The notes beneath the pieces are model-generated. The model did no database searches. It had not been told where the DNA came from and was given only the letters and a program-made list of their open reading frames with translations. Position numbers and translations under genes: made by a program. Positions 51,104-60,601 of a stretch of 64,000 nt of DNA are shown in pieces. The stretch's first letter is position 1, and each line of letters opens with the position of its first letter. The stretch is from Flammeovirgaceae bacterium UBA6059 (lineage in GTDB: Bacteria; Bacteroidota; Bacteroidia; Cytophagales; Cyclobacteriaceae): the NCBI GenBank assembly GCA_002435755.1, contig DIYH01000013.1:124001-188000 (forward strand), read 5' to 3'.

Positions 51104-52819
51104 ATTCCTATCAATAATTTCAGCAAACTAGGACTCTCTGCATCGATTGTTGAGGTCCTTGACCGTATTGGTTTCGATACACCAACTCCCGTTCAGGCCA
51201 AAGCTATCCCCATGTTGCTCACCAAAAACCCCACGGACTTTATCGGTCTGGCGCAGACGGGTACAGGCAAGACCGCCGCATTTGGGCTACCGTTAATCGA
51301 CTTGATCGATCCCGACCTACCGGAAACCCAAGCGTTGATCATGGCACCCACACGTGAGCTGGGGCAGCAGACCGCTCAACAGCTCGTGTCATTCGCACAA
51401 GACAATCCTCAGCTCAATATAGAGGTGGTCTATGGTGGTGCGTCTATTTCTGCCCAAATGAAAGCTTTGAAGCGTCCTACACAAATTGTGGTAGCAACAC
51501 CGGGAAGACTTCTTGATCTGATCCGGCGTAAAGCAATTTGGCTAGATCAGGTTCGCTATGTGGTCCTTGATGAGGCAGATGAGATGCTTAATATGGGTTT
51601 CAAGGAAGATATTGACGAGATCCTTGCTTTTACGCCTGCTGATCGGGTCACCTGGCTATTTTCAGCCACCATGCCTTCTGAAATAAGGCGCATCATCAAC
51701 AAGTATATGTCTTCGCCTCTCGAGGTTTCAATCGATAGCAAGGTGAAGAGTAATACCGACATTGCTCATAAATATGTTATTACCAAAACGGCCAATAAAC
51801 TGGCGGCCTTACGCAGGTTTATGGACTTGCAGTCAGATATGCGCGGTATCATGTTTTGCCGTACCAAGCTGACTACACAAGACATAGCTGATCAACTGGG
51901 TAATCTTGGATATGGTGTGGAGGCACTCCATGGTGACCTTTCACAAGCACAGCGTGATGCGGTCATGAAGCGATTCAAGACCAGATCGATGCAACTGTTA
52001 ATAGCTACCGATGTAGCAGCACGTGGTATTGATGTCAATGATTTGACACATGTCATCCATCATACACTTCCTGATCAGCTAGAGAGCTACACACACCGAA
52101 GTGGCCGTACAGGGCGTGCTGGCAAAAAGGGTATCTCATTAGCATTTATCAACCCAAGAGAGGGCAGACGCATCGAAGAGTTGGAAAAGAAGATAAAGGT
52201 CAAATTTGAGCGAATAGAAGTACCTACCATAGATGAGCTCAAAACCACCCGGCTTAGCAATTGGGCCAACCTGATCGTCAATACCCAAGTGGATCAGCAA
52301 GCAGACGCCATCCTATCGGAACTCCAGCCTAAGTTTGCTGATCTAAGCAAGGACGATATCCTCAAGCGACTGATCACCTCACAGCTAGACCATCTTACAG
52401 TCCAGAGCGGGGAAGAGGCTAACCTCAACGAGACACATGGGGGCTCACCCGGTAAGCGAGACCCGGGTAAATTTCATCGATACTTCGTCAATATTGGTCT
52501 GATGGATGGGCTGACGAAAGGCGACTTGATTCATTTCTTATCGGATATCTCCAATGTTGATCGTAAGTACTTTGGAGACCTAACCATGCAGAAGAACTGT
52601 TCCTATTTCGATGTTGATGGGGGCAAGGATGACGGTATGGAGCAGAAGTTCAAAGGTGTGGAGGTCGAAGGGAGAAGTATACGTGTCAACCGAGACGATG
52701 ATTCCAAGATGAAGCGACCAGAGGGCTTCCACAAGAAGAAGAGCTTTTCAGGCAAACGTCGATCTGGCGGTAAGTCAGGCAAAGACTTCCGCAGAGGAGG
52801 AGGTAAAAGAAGAAGGTAG
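51104..52819 (+). CDS. DEAD-box RNA helicase (DeaD/CsdA type) with non-AUG start
   Basis: About 570 residues. The first ATG (51212) would cut off the Q-motif helix; homologous sequence (NNFSKLGLSASIVEVLDRIGF, then TPTPVQAKAIP) reads in frame back to 51101, where a stop (TAA at 51098) ends it. No ATG, GTG or TTG lies there, so the start is probably ATT (51104) or ATC (51110). Core motifs: AQTGTGKT, APTRELG, VLDEADEMLNMGF, SATMP, VAARGIDV, HRSGRTGRAGKKG. Then a DbpA-type RNA-binding domain (RYFVNIGLMDGLTKGDL) and a basic tail (GGKSGKDFRRGGGKRRR). Acts in ribosome assembly or mRNA unwinding, often in cold. Confidence 0.93.
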   Translation: MPINNFSKLGLSASIVEVLDRIGFDTPTPVQAKAIPMLLTKNPTDFIGLAQTGTGKTAAFGLPLIDLIDPDLPETQALIMAPTRELGQQTAQQLVSFAQDNPQLNIEVVYGGASISAQMKALKRPTQIVVATPGRLLDLIRRKAIWLDQVRYVVLDEADEMLNMGFKEDIDEILAFTPADRVTWLFSATMPSEIRRIINKYMSSPLEVSIDSKVKSNTDIAHKYVITKTANKLAALRRFMDLQSDMRGIMFCRTKLTTQDIADQLGNLGYGVEALHGDLSQAQRDAVMKRFKTRSMQLLIATDVAARGIDVNDLTHVIHHTLPDQLESYTHRSGRTGRAGKKGISLAFINPREGRRIEELEKKIKVKFERIEVPTIDELKTTRLSNWANLIVNTQVDQQADAILSELQPKFADLSKDDILKRLITSQLDHLTVQSGEEANLNETHGGSPGKRDPGKFHRYFVNIGLMDGLTKGDLIHFLSDISNVDRKYFGDLTMQKNCSYFDVDGGKDDGMEQKFKGVEVEGRSIRVNRDDDSKMKRPEGFHKKKSFSGKRRSGGKSGKDFRRGGGKRRR

Positions 52820-52881
52820 GAAACAACCTAGAAAGATGTAATCTAGTGACATGAACGTTATTAAATCCGACTTGGAGAATT

Positions 52882-52919
52882 AAAAACCTAATTTAATCAT
52901 TTGTTTAAATTAGATTTTT
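52882..52919. promoter_or_regulatory. Long inverted repeat operator upstream of the TetR gene
   Basis: Arms AAAAACCTAATTTAA and TTAAATTAGATTTTT (14 of 15 pairs matching; the inner nine are perfect) are separated by eight bases. The site ends 31 bases before the TetR start and is the natural autoregulatory operator for the efflux operon. Confidence 0.7.
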
Positions 52920-52949
52920 AATTCAAGTTTGAACTGTTCAAGGAGAAGC

Positions 52950-53555
52950 ATGACAACAGCAGCAGGTACAGAGGAGAAGATTAAAGCCGCAGCGCGGGAG
53001 ATATTCCTGAAGAAAGGATTTGCTGCCACCAGGACCAGGGACATTGCGGAGCATGCTGATATCAATATCGCATTGCTAAACTATTACTTCCGTAGTAAGG
53101 AGAAGCTTTTCCAACAGATCATGATGGAGACCTTATCGACTTTTTTCGGAAGTCTTTTGCAGATCTTCATGGATCGGGAAAGTGCCCTCCAGACGAAGTT
53201 TGAGCAATGTGCGTCACAATATATTGATCTAATCAAGCAGCAGCCAGATATTCCTATGTTCATACTCAGTGAGTTGAGAGCGCAACCTGAGGCTTTTGTG
53301 CAGTCCATTGCTGGAAATGCGAGACTCAAGGATCTGGTGATCTATGAACAAATCGTTGCTGAGATGGATGAGCATCAACAAAAAGCCTTTGATCCAGTGC
53401 ACATCATGATCAATGTGATGAGTCTTACGCTCTTCCCTTTTGTTGCCCGTCCTATGCTTCAGACCATTGGTGCTGTCAATCCTTCTGAATTTGATGACTT
53501 GATGGAGAAGCGCAAGCAGTTAATACCTCAATGGATTATGGAAATGCTGAAATAA
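52950..53555 (+). CDS. TetR-family regulator (CecR/YbiH type)
   Basis: A 201-residue repressor. The ATG preceded by AAGGAG at a 6-base distance is chosen over a TTG seven codons upstream. N-terminal HTH: IKAAAREIFLKKGFAATRTRDIAEHADINIALLNYYFRSKE region (recognition helix INIALLNYYFR). The C-terminal part is ligand-binding and variable. It heads the TolC-HlyD-ABC operon; the same arrangement (TetR followed by HlyD, double ABC and two permeases) occurs in the E. coli cecR-ybhGFSR locus. It likely represses the pump until an inducing compound binds. Confidence 0.92.
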   Translation: MTTAAGTEEKIKAAAREIFLKKGFAATRTRDIAEHADINIALLNYYFRSKEKLFQQIMMETLSTFFGSLLQIFMDRESALQTKFEQCASQYIDLIKQQPDIPMFILSELRAQPEAFVQSIAGNARLKDLVIYEQIVAEMDEHQQKAFDPVHIMINVMSLTLFPFVARPMLQTIGAVNPSEFDDLMEKRKQLIPQWIMEMLK

Positions 53556-53568
53556 AAAAATTTAGTCT

Positions 53569-54867
53569 ATGATTAAACAACTGTTTAAAATATTCATTCA
53601 ACTCAAGTCGAAATCTAATTTGATTGTCTTCACCTGTCTGTCGATGGCGCTAATTGCAAATGCTAGCCACGGACAAACATTGACTTTGGATAGCTGCATT
53701 GCGCTAGCGGAGGCAAACTACCCTCAAGTGCAGCAGTACGATTTGCTCCAGCGATCGGCAGAGTATAATTTGAAAAATGCTCAGCAAGGTAAGATCCCAC
53801 AGATCGCCTTAGCTGGTCAGGCTACATACCAATCGGATGTTACCTCAGTACCTGGCGGTGAAGTGATGGGCGTTGAGCCTTTGAACAAAGACCAATACAA
53901 GGTCTATGCAGAAGTGGTACAGCCGTTGACTGGCATATCGATCATCAATCAGCAGGAGAAAATCATCGCTGCAGAGGCGAGGGTAAGCGAAGCTGATCTT
54001 ACAGCCAAGCTCTACGGTATCCGTCAGCGGGTGAGCGATCTATATTTTGGGATACTATTGATGCAGCGGCAGCTAGCGCAAATCTCGCTAACTCAGCAGG
54101 ACCTTGCGGATGGACTCAAGACAACAGAAGCTGCCATTACTTATGGCACTGCATTGAAGAGTAGTGCGGATGTGTTGAAAGCCGAAGTGCTGCAGCTCGA
54201 TCAGAAAATGATCGAGTTAGAGGCTGTACGTCAAGGATATATGTCGATGTTATCCTTATTCATTGTTCGTGAAATAGGCGAGGGAACCAGTCTTGTCTTA
54301 CCGATAACCAATGATCTGGTTACTCAGATCAATCGACCTGAAATCACACTATTTGGTGAAAGGCAAAACAGCCTATCACTGCAAACGGATTTGATTAATC
54401 GTCGAAATCGGCCTCAGCTCAACCTTTTCCTACAAAGTGGTTTTGGTCGACCGGCCCTCGACTTTCTGAACAATGACTTTGAGCCTTATTATCTAGGAGG
54501 GCTTCAGATGTCGTGGAATCTATCGAACTATTATACTGCCAAACGTGAAAAGCAGATCGTTCAGCTCAATCAGAAGATTCTGGAAAGCGAAAAACAGACT
54601 TTCGTCTTCAATACAAATCTCTCGCTGACACAGCAGCAAAGTCAGATCGATAAGATGAATGCATTGATTGAAAAGGATCAGGACATTATCGAGTTGAGAG
54701 AAAGGATCATAAAAACAGCGCTAGGACAATTAGAAAATGGTGTCATGACCACTACAGACTATCGTGCACTGGTCAATGACGCAGATCGCGCTAGGCAGGA
54801 TCTTGCGGTTCACGAAACCGAATTATTGAAATACAAATACGATTACAATATCACTTCAGGAAACTAA
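53569..54867 (+). CDS. TolC-family outer-membrane efflux channel
   Basis: A 432-residue outer-membrane factor, with a hydrophobic export signal (about 20-38) and the two duplicated coiled-coil halves of the TolC family: LTLDSCIALAEANYPQVQQYDL at the N-terminus and the repeat-like LSLQTDLINRRNRPQLNLFLQSGFG later. It forms the exit duct of the tripartite pump. It begins 13 bases after the TetR stop and is followed at 3 bases by the HlyD gene. Confidence 0.93.
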   Translation: MIKQLFKIFIQLKSKSNLIVFTCLSMALIANASHGQTLTLDSCIALAEANYPQVQQYDLLQRSAEYNLKNAQQGKIPQIALAGQATYQSDVTSVPGGEVMGVEPLNKDQYKVYAEVVQPLTGISIINQQEKIIAAEARVSEADLTAKLYGIRQRVSDLYFGILLMQRQLAQISLTQQDLADGLKTTEAAITYGTALKSSADVLKAEVLQLDQKMIELEAVRQGYMSMLSLFIVREIGEGTSLVLPITNDLVTQINRPEITLFGERQNSLSLQTDLINRRNRPQLNLFLQSGFGRPALDFLNNDFEPYYLGGLQMSWNLSNYYTAKREKQIVQLNQKILESEKQTFVFNTNLSLTQQQSQIDKMNALIEKDQDIIELRERIIKTALGQLENGVMTTTDYRALVNDADRARQDLAVHETELLKYKYDYNITSGN

Positions 54868-54870
54868 CAA

Positions 54871-55791
54871 ATGATGAACATTAAGCATATCATTCAAATC
54901 GCTCTGATCATTCCGGCAGGGCTCATGTCCTGCGATAATGGAGAGCCCGAGTTTGACGCCTCTGGTGCTTTTGAGGCAGATGAAACGATCATCTCAGCTG
55001 AAGCTAGCGGCAAGCTATTGGCATTCGCGGTAGACGAGGGTCAGGAGCTTCGAGCTGACACATATCTCGGCTATATCGATACGGTGCAGCTATCGCTGAG
55101 TATCCGTCAGCTGGAGGCGCAAATAGATGCTGTGTTGAGTAGGAGACCGGATATTGCGGCGCAGCTGAGTGCGCTCAATGAGCAACTGCGGGTGGCTGAG
55201 ATTGAGCAAAAAAGGGTAGAACAATTGCTGAATGCTGATGCTGCTACGCCAAAGCAGAAGGATGATGTAGACGGGCAGATCGATGTAATCAAGGGTAATA
55301 TCACCGCACTGCGTACGTCATTGATTACGAATACACAGAGCCTGGAAATGGAGATTGGGCCACTTGAAGCGCAGATCGATCAGCTCAAGGATAAAATTAA
55401 AAAGAGCATCATCATTAATCCGATTAACGGAACCGTGCTCACCGTATTTGCGGAACCATTTGAGCATGTAGGGATGGGCATGCCGCTGTACAAGATTGCT
55501 GACTTGAGTTCATTGACGCTCCGTGCTTATATCACCGGTGATCAGCTAACGCAATTGAAACTGAATGATCGAGTAGAAGTACTCACGGATGATGGGAGTG
55601 GAGGCTATACCAGCACGACAGGTACGGTCTACTGGATAAGTGACAAGGCAGAATTTACGCCCAAGAGTATCCAGACGAAAGACGAAAGGGCTAATAAGGT
55701 GTATGCTATCAAGGTGCGCGTAGAGAACGATGGTACCTACAAGATTGGCATGTACGGTGAAGTGAAATTCAACAGTTCGTCGAATGAATAA
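54871..55791 (+). CDS. HlyD/AcrA-type periplasmic adaptor lipoprotein
   Basis: A 306-residue membrane-fusion protein. It carries a lipoprotein-type signal (AGLMSC, Cys near 20), a lipoyl-like half (ASGKLLAFAVDEGQELRADT), a long alpha-hairpin (about 75-180, heptad-rich, ending in LKDKIKKS) and a beta-barrel half (IINPINGTVLTVFAEPFEHVG). It links the ABC pump to TolC across the periplasm. Its 3' end overlaps the ABC gene by eight bases. Confidence 0.92.
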   Translation: MMNIKHIIQIALIIPAGLMSCDNGEPEFDASGAFEADETIISAEASGKLLAFAVDEGQELRADTYLGYIDTVQLSLSIRQLEAQIDAVLSRRPDIAAQLSALNEQLRVAEIEQKRVEQLLNADAATPKQKDDVDGQIDVIKGNITALRTSLITNTQSLEMEIGPLEAQIDQLKDKIKKSIIINPINGTVLTVFAEPFEHVGMGMPLYKIADLSSLTLRAYITGDQLTQLKLNDRVEVLTDDGSGGYTSTTGTVYWISDKAEFTPKSIQTKDERANKVYAIKVRVENDGTYKIGMYGEVKFNSSSNE

Positions 55792-56686
55792 TGTAAGCCT
55801 GGAGTCAATCGCTAAGTCCTTTGATGCCTCGAAACCGCCGGCTGTAAAAGACGTCAGTTTTGAAGTATCAGATGGAGAGTTGTTTGGGCTCATCGGACCG
55901 GATGGGGCTGGAAAAACCACCTTATTCAGGATACTGACCACTTTGCTCTTAGCTGATGAGGGCAAAGCCAAAGTTGCTGGTTGCGATGTAGTTAAAGACT
56001 ACAAGCAAATCCGAAAAGAAGTTGGATACATGCCGGGTAAGTTCTCGCTATATCAGGACCTGTCAGTGGAAGAGAACCTCAATTTCTTCGCCACATTATT
56101 CGGCACTACCGTAATGGAGAACTACGATCTGATCAAGGATATCTATGTGCAGTTAGAGCCATTTAAAACGAGACGTGCGGGCAAGCTCTCCGGAGGGATG
56201 AAGCAGAAACTAGCGCTTTGCTGTGCATTGATTCATCGCCCCAAGGTGTTGTTTTTGGATGAGCCAACGACTGGCGTTGATGCAGTTTCCCGTTGGGAAT
56301 TTTGGGAGATGCTTAAGCGCCTCAAGACCGAGGGAATTACAATCCTGGTATCGACACCTTACATGGACGAGGCTAGCCTTTGCGAAAAGATTGCCTTGAT
56401 CCAGGAGGGCAGGATCATGTCTATCGATACACCAATGGCTATTACTGCGGCTTTTCCGAAAGAGTTATTTGCGATCAAAGCTGAGAACATGAGTCAGCTG
56501 CTGAACAGTCTAAGAGATAATGAACTTGTTCAGAGTGTTAACGCATTCGGTGAATACCATCACATCACTTTGGTGAAAGATTCAGGTACTCCGGATGCAT
56601 TTACCGATAGGTTGCCCATGGCCATAGAATGGAAAACCATCGAGCCGACCATAGAAGACTGTTTCATCCATATGATGAGTGCATGA
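55784..56686 (+). CDS. ABC transporter ATPase, NBD1 of the efflux pair
   Basis: A 300-residue ATPase. Walker A GPDGAGKTT, Q-loop region, signature LSGGMKQKL and Walker B VLFLDEPTTGVD are canonical. The H-loop position reads STPYMDEA, lacking the usual His. With the following gene it forms a two-NBD set comparable to the fused YbhF. The C-terminal 70 residues form a regulatory extension. Overlaps both neighbours. Confidence 0.93.
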   Translation: MNNVSLESIAKSFDASKPPAVKDVSFEVSDGELFGLIGPDGAGKTTLFRILTTLLLADEGKAKVAGCDVVKDYKQIRKEVGYMPGKFSLYQDLSVEENLNFFATLFGTTVMENYDLIKDIYVQLEPFKTRRAGKLSGGMKQKLALCCALIHRPKVLFLDEPTTGVDAVSRWEFWEMLKRLKTEGITILVSTPYMDEASLCEKIALIQEGRIMSIDTPMAITAAFPKELFAIKAENMSQLLNSLRDNELVQSVNAFGEYHHITLVKDSGTPDAFTDRLPMAIEWKTIEPTIEDCFIHMMSA

Positions 56687-57429
56687 CGGGTGAAGTAGCC
56701 ATATCGACGGATAAGTTGACGAAACGGTTTGGTGACTTTGTGGCTGCCAATGAAATCACCTTTGATGTGAAGAAGGGTGAGATATTTGGCTTCCTCGGCG
56801 CTAATGGTGCAGGTAAGACTACCGCAATGCGAATGCTTTGTGGACTATCGATACCATCATCTGGTCAGGCAACCGTCGCTGGGTTTGACGTCTACCGACA
56901 AACAGAGGAAATCAAGAAGAATATCGGATACATGAGCCAGAAGTTCTCGCTTTATGAGGACTTGACGGTATGGGAGAATATTCGATTTTTTGCAGGCATC
57001 TATGGTGTCCCGCGATCTGAGATTGCTCCCAGGGCTAAAGAAAAGCTGCGGCAGCTCGGTTTATACCATCAGCGCAATCAGCTGGTTGCGTCATTACCAC
57101 TAGGATGGAAGCAGAAACTGTCTTTCTCAGTTGCGGTTTTTCATCAACCTGAAATCGTGTTTTTGGATGAGCCAACAGGTGGGGTAGACCCGGTGACACG
57201 TCGGCAGTTTTGGGATTTAATCTATGAAGCTTCTGACCAAGGGATTACCATCTTCGTCACTACGCACTATATGGACGAAGCGGAGTACTGTCATCGCATT
57301 TCCATGATGGTGGATGGCTACATCAAGGCACTGGATACACCAACCGCGTTAAAGCAAAATTACGGTGCTGAGTCTATGGATGAGGTATTTTTCGAACTCG
57401 CTCGTGGAGCACAACGCAAAGGAGACTAA
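56683..57429 (+). CDS. ABC transporter ATPase, NBD2 of the efflux pair
   Basis: A 248-residue ATPase. The ATG overlapping the NBD1 stop (ATGA) is used; 18 extra upstream codons lie inside NBD1. Walker A GANGAGKTT, Walker B IVFLDEPTGGVD and H-loop VTTHYMDEA are canonical, but the signature reads LPLGWKQKL in place of LSGG. It pairs with NBD1 to form a heterodimer. Ends directly at the first permease gene (next base is its ATG). Confidence 0.93.
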   Translation: MTGEVAISTDKLTKRFGDFVAANEITFDVKKGEIFGFLGANGAGKTTAMRMLCGLSIPSSGQATVAGFDVYRQTEEIKKNIGYMSQKFSLYEDLTVWENIRFFAGIYGVPRSEIAPRAKEKLRQLGLYHQRNQLVASLPLGWKQKLSFSVAVFHQPEIVFLDEPTGGVDPVTRRQFWDLIYEASDQGITIFVTTHYMDEAEYCHRISMMVDGYIKALDTPTALKQNYGAESMDEVFFELARGAQRKGD

Positions 57430-58533
57430 ATGAAGCAGCTTTTCATTTTTATAAAGAAGGAGTTCAAACATGTCTTTAGAGATCAGAAGACGCTATTGCT
57501 GCTGTTTGGGCTCCCTATAGCTCAAATCCTGCTATTCGGATTCGCCTTAACCAACGAGATCAAAGACTCTAGGATCGTGGTAGCAGATTATGCTGGAGAC
57601 GGTGCTTCGCAGCAGCTTATTGAGCGTTTTCGGCAAAATGACAGCTTTGTGCTGGAGCAATCGCTTCTTGGCGCGGATGATATCGACGAGGTATTCAAAC
57701 AGGGTATAGTCAAGTTGGCAGTCGTTTTTCCCGAGCAGTTCGAGAAGTCGCTGATTCATGAAGGTAAAGCCCAGGTCCAATTGATTGCAGATGCGACTGA
57801 TCCCAACACCGCCACAACTCTTACGAACTACGCTCAGGCCATCATGCGGGACTTTCAGGTGAGTTATTTGGGTACCGCATCGAACCTACAGATAGAAGTA
57901 GTTACGCGGAACTTCTACAACCCTGAGCTGCGAGGTACCACCAACTTTGTGCCTGGTGTGATGGCGCTAGTCTTGCTCTTGGTTTGTGTACTGATGACCT
58001 CAGTGTCCATAGTGCGGGAGAAGGAGCTAGGCACTATGGAAATACTGCTCGTCTCCCCCTTCAATCCACTGATGGTTATTTTGGCTAAGGCTGTGCCTTA
58101 TCTCATTCTCTCCATCATCAACCTGACCGTCATCTTGTTGCTGAGCGTCTTTCTGTTAGACATGCCTATCAACGGCAGTATTCCTTTGCTGTTTGCTGTG
58201 AGTACGCTATTGATTATGACGGCCTTATCGCTGGGATTATTGATTTCTAACTCCACGAACTCTCAACAAGAGGCGATGCTCATATCATTGATGGGCATGC
58301 TACTTCCAACGATGATGTTTACAGGCTTCATTTTTCCTATTGAGAATATGCCAGTACCGCTTCAGGTGCTGTCCAACATTATTCCTTCTAAGTGGTACTA
58401 CATCATCGTTAAAGATGTGATGATCAAGGGGCTTGGCTTTGCTGCCATTTGGAAGGAGACACTTATTCTATTCGGTATGACTCTATTTCTCTTAGTCGTC
58501 AGCATTCGAAAATTTAAAACTCGACTGGCATGA
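57430..58533 (+). CDS. ABC-2 type permease, subunit 1 (YbhS/YbhR type)
   Basis: A 367-residue membrane protein: one N-terminal helix (about 22-40), a large periplasmic domain (about 45-170) and five C-terminal helices. The conserved REKELGTMEILLVSPFNP cytosolic motif and FIFPIENMPVPLQVLS near the end mark the ABC-2 family. Overlaps the second permease by four bases. Confidence 0.93.
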   Translation: MKQLFIFIKKEFKHVFRDQKTLLLLFGLPIAQILLFGFALTNEIKDSRIVVADYAGDGASQQLIERFRQNDSFVLEQSLLGADDIDEVFKQGIVKLAVVFPEQFEKSLIHEGKAQVQLIADATDPNTATTLTNYAQAIMRDFQVSYLGTASNLQIEVVTRNFYNPELRGTTNFVPGVMALVLLLVCVLMTSVSIVREKELGTMEILLVSPFNPLMVILAKAVPYLILSIINLTVILLLSVFLLDMPINGSIPLLFAVSTLLIMTALSLGLLISNSTNSQQEAMLISLMGMLLPTMMFTGFIFPIENMPVPLQVLSNIIPSKWYYIIVKDVMIKGLGFAAIWKETLILFGMTLFLLVVSIRKFKTRLA

Positions 58534-59651
58534 ATACTTTGCTCTTTCTTCTCCAAAAAGAATATCGGCAGATCTTCCGTAATCCTACGTTGCTGCGGAT
58601 GATCCTGGCGATCCCGGTCATTCAATTGACTATCCTGCCATTGGCCGCAGATTTCGAGATTAAGAACATCAATGTTGCTATAGTAGACTATGATCGGTCG
58701 ACCTATTCGCGAGATCTGGTGCATAAAATTGAGTCATCGGGTTATTTTGTGCTGGTTGATTACAATGGAGATCCTAAAGCATCATTTGGATATTTAGAGT
58801 CTGATGAAGCAGATGTGATCATCGAGATACCTGAAGGGTTTGAACGTAATCTTGTCAGGGAAAATCACGAAGAACTCTTTCTATCTATTAACGCTATCAA
58901 TGGCACTAAGGCCAATGTTGGTGGAGGTTACCTTTCGCAGGTCATTCAAGACTTTAATCAAGAGATTAGAGCGGATTGGGTCTTCCGAAAGCCGAACAAA
59001 AGAAGTGCGATTGCTGAAATGGTGACCATCAATCGCTTCAACCCATTGCTCAATTATCAATTCTTCATGGTTCCTGGTATATTAGCTATTCTGGTTACCA
59101 TGATAGGAGCCTACATGTGTGCCCTTAACATTGTCAAAGAAAAAGAGGTGGGCACGATTGAGCAGATCAACGTGACGCCTGTCAAAAAGCATCTATTCAT
59201 CCTTGGTAAGTTGATTCCATTTTGGACGATTGGCGTTTTTGTCTTCTCGATAGGTCTCTTTTTGGTGGCAAGATTAGTTTACGGCATTATTCCGGTAGGC
59301 AATGTACTTCTGCTATATGCTTACCTGTCACTTTATCTAATAGCAGTACTAGGGGTTGGATTGTTGGTTTCGACTTATTCGCAAACGCAACAGCAGGCCA
59401 TGTCGCTGGCTTTCTTTTTCATGATGATATTCATATTAATGAGTGGCCTGTTTACACCGATAGAAGGAATGCCTGCCTGGGCCAAATTCATTACTCAACT
59501 GAATCCAGTGACCTACTTCATCGAAGTAATGCGAATGGTGGTCATGAAGGGAAGCAGTTTCGAGCACATCTCAAGACACTTTGCGATCATGCTTGGTTTT
59601 GCCATTTTCTTCAATTCATGGGCGGTTTGGAACTATCGTAAAACGAGCTGA
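58530..59651 (+). CDS. ABC-2 type permease, subunit 2
   Basis: A 373-residue permease with the same plan: N-terminal helix (about 22-42), periplasmic domain, five C-terminal helices, and the EKEVGTIEQINVTPVKKH motif. FTPIEGMPAWAKFITQLNP marks the end region. With its partner it forms the heterodimeric channel of the pump. The substrate is unknown; related YbhFSR exports drugs and Na+/Li+ in E. coli. Confidence 0.93.
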   Translation: MNTLLFLLQKEYRQIFRNPTLLRMILAIPVIQLTILPLAADFEIKNINVAIVDYDRSTYSRDLVHKIESSGYFVLVDYNGDPKASFGYLESDEADVIIEIPEGFERNLVRENHEELFLSINAINGTKANVGGGYLSQVIQDFNQEIRADWVFRKPNKRSAIAEMVTINRFNPLLNYQFFMVPGILAILVTMIGAYMCALNIVKEKEVGTIEQINVTPVKKHLFILGKLIPFWTIGVFVFSIGLFLVARLVYGIIPVGNVLLLYAYLSLYLIAVLGVGLLVSTYSQTQQQAMSLAFFFMMIFILMSGLFTPIEGMPAWAKFITQLNPVTYFIEVMRMVVMKGSSFEHISRHFAIMLGFAIFFNSWAVWNYRKTS

Positions 59652-59661
59652 TATTCAAAAT

Positions 59662-59679
59662 ATACCCACCAGTGGGTAT
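59662..59679. promoter_or_regulatory. Perfect 18-base dyad ATACCCAC-CA-GTGGGTAT
   Basis: Eight-base arms with a 2-base centre, between the last permease gene and the next gene, with a second palindrome (CCTGATCAGG) close behind. It lacks a T-run, so an operator for the downstream gene or a weak terminator are both possible. Confidence 0.4.
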
Positions 59680-59702
59680 GGTCCTGATCAGGCAATTACC
59701 TG

Positions 59703-60464
59703 ATGTTTGAGAAAACATCAGAAATGAAGAAAATCTGGAAGTATTTCGTAGCTGTCGTAGCTTTCCTTTTTGGGGTATGGGAGTTCTATGATAATTGGTT
59801 CGAAGACGTTGATTTTGGAGACTCTATCAGGGTTGATAATACTGAAATCTATTATGCTGGGACAGACAGTATTCAGGCGCATGAACTAGCCGACTACCTG
59901 AAAATGACAGATTTTATAGACGGGAATGAAAAGTCAGTAAGACTGTTGAAAATTGACACAGGATATGTTTTTCAAGGTGTTTACACAGAAGACGCATGGA
60001 ATGACAGCACACTTTTGGTCTCCGGCCTAGAGTTCGCTAAAGAAATGTCACTTTATGTTTTCGAATCATCACCTTTGACATTCCAGTTGTGTGATGATAT
60101 GCTCGAAATGCAGAATCAAGTGACTTTTGATGTAAACGATGAGCCCTTTGGTTGGGAATATGTATTCGGTGAGACTGAGCTGTTTTTCACAAAACGCGTG
60201 GATTACAAAGAAGCAGAGCAATTGGGTAATTTATTAACCGAAATGGGATATACAGAACAACCCTCTTCGGTGCAGTTGGATAAATCTGACTCAGCTTATC
60301 ACTTCAATCAGGTGACAATCGAAGAGTATTGGTATGATGAGAACTACTTGAAAGAAGTAGAATCTTCCGCTCAGTTCCTTTCCGACTCATTGTTTAATGG
60401 AGAGCGTGTGGTTTTTGCTTTATGCGACGATGAGTTCAATGTCAAGGCTTGGGCTTCCAATTAG
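59703..60464 (+). CDS. Membrane-anchored protein with an internal duplication, function unknown
   Basis: A 253-residue protein: a short N-terminal helix (about 10-28, WKYFVAVVAFLFGVWEFY) then a soluble acidic part. The soluble part is two diverged copies of one about 95-residue unit: copy 1 (about 45-135) runs from TEIYYAG through LADYLKM, VRLLKIDTGYVFQGV to LTFQLCDD, and copy 2 (about 155-245) from TELFFTK through LGNLLTEM, SVQLDKSDSAYHFNQV to VVFALCDD. No known domain recognised. The first ATG is used; the second Met (residue 8) fits as an alternative. Confidence 0.72.
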   Translation: MFEKTSEMKKIWKYFVAVVAFLFGVWEFYDNWFEDVDFGDSIRVDNTEIYYAGTDSIQAHELADYLKMTDFIDGNEKSVRLLKIDTGYVFQGVYTEDAWNDSTLLVSGLEFAKEMSLYVFESSPLTFQLCDDMLEMQNQVTFDVNDEPFGWEYVFGETELFFTKRVDYKEAEQLGNLLTEMGYTEQPSSVQLDKSDSAYHFNQVTIEEYWYDENYLKEVESSAQFLSDSLFNGERVVFALCDDEFNVKAWASN

Positions 60465-60601
60465 TTGATTGACAGAGAGATATGTTCAGATCTCCAGTTT
60501 TGCTGGCAAACATTGACGCTTCTCACTTTCACTCAGAAGCACATGCGAGTAGACCACCAAGAAGGGTATTAGGAGCTATTCAATTCTATCTGAAGAACAG
60601 A

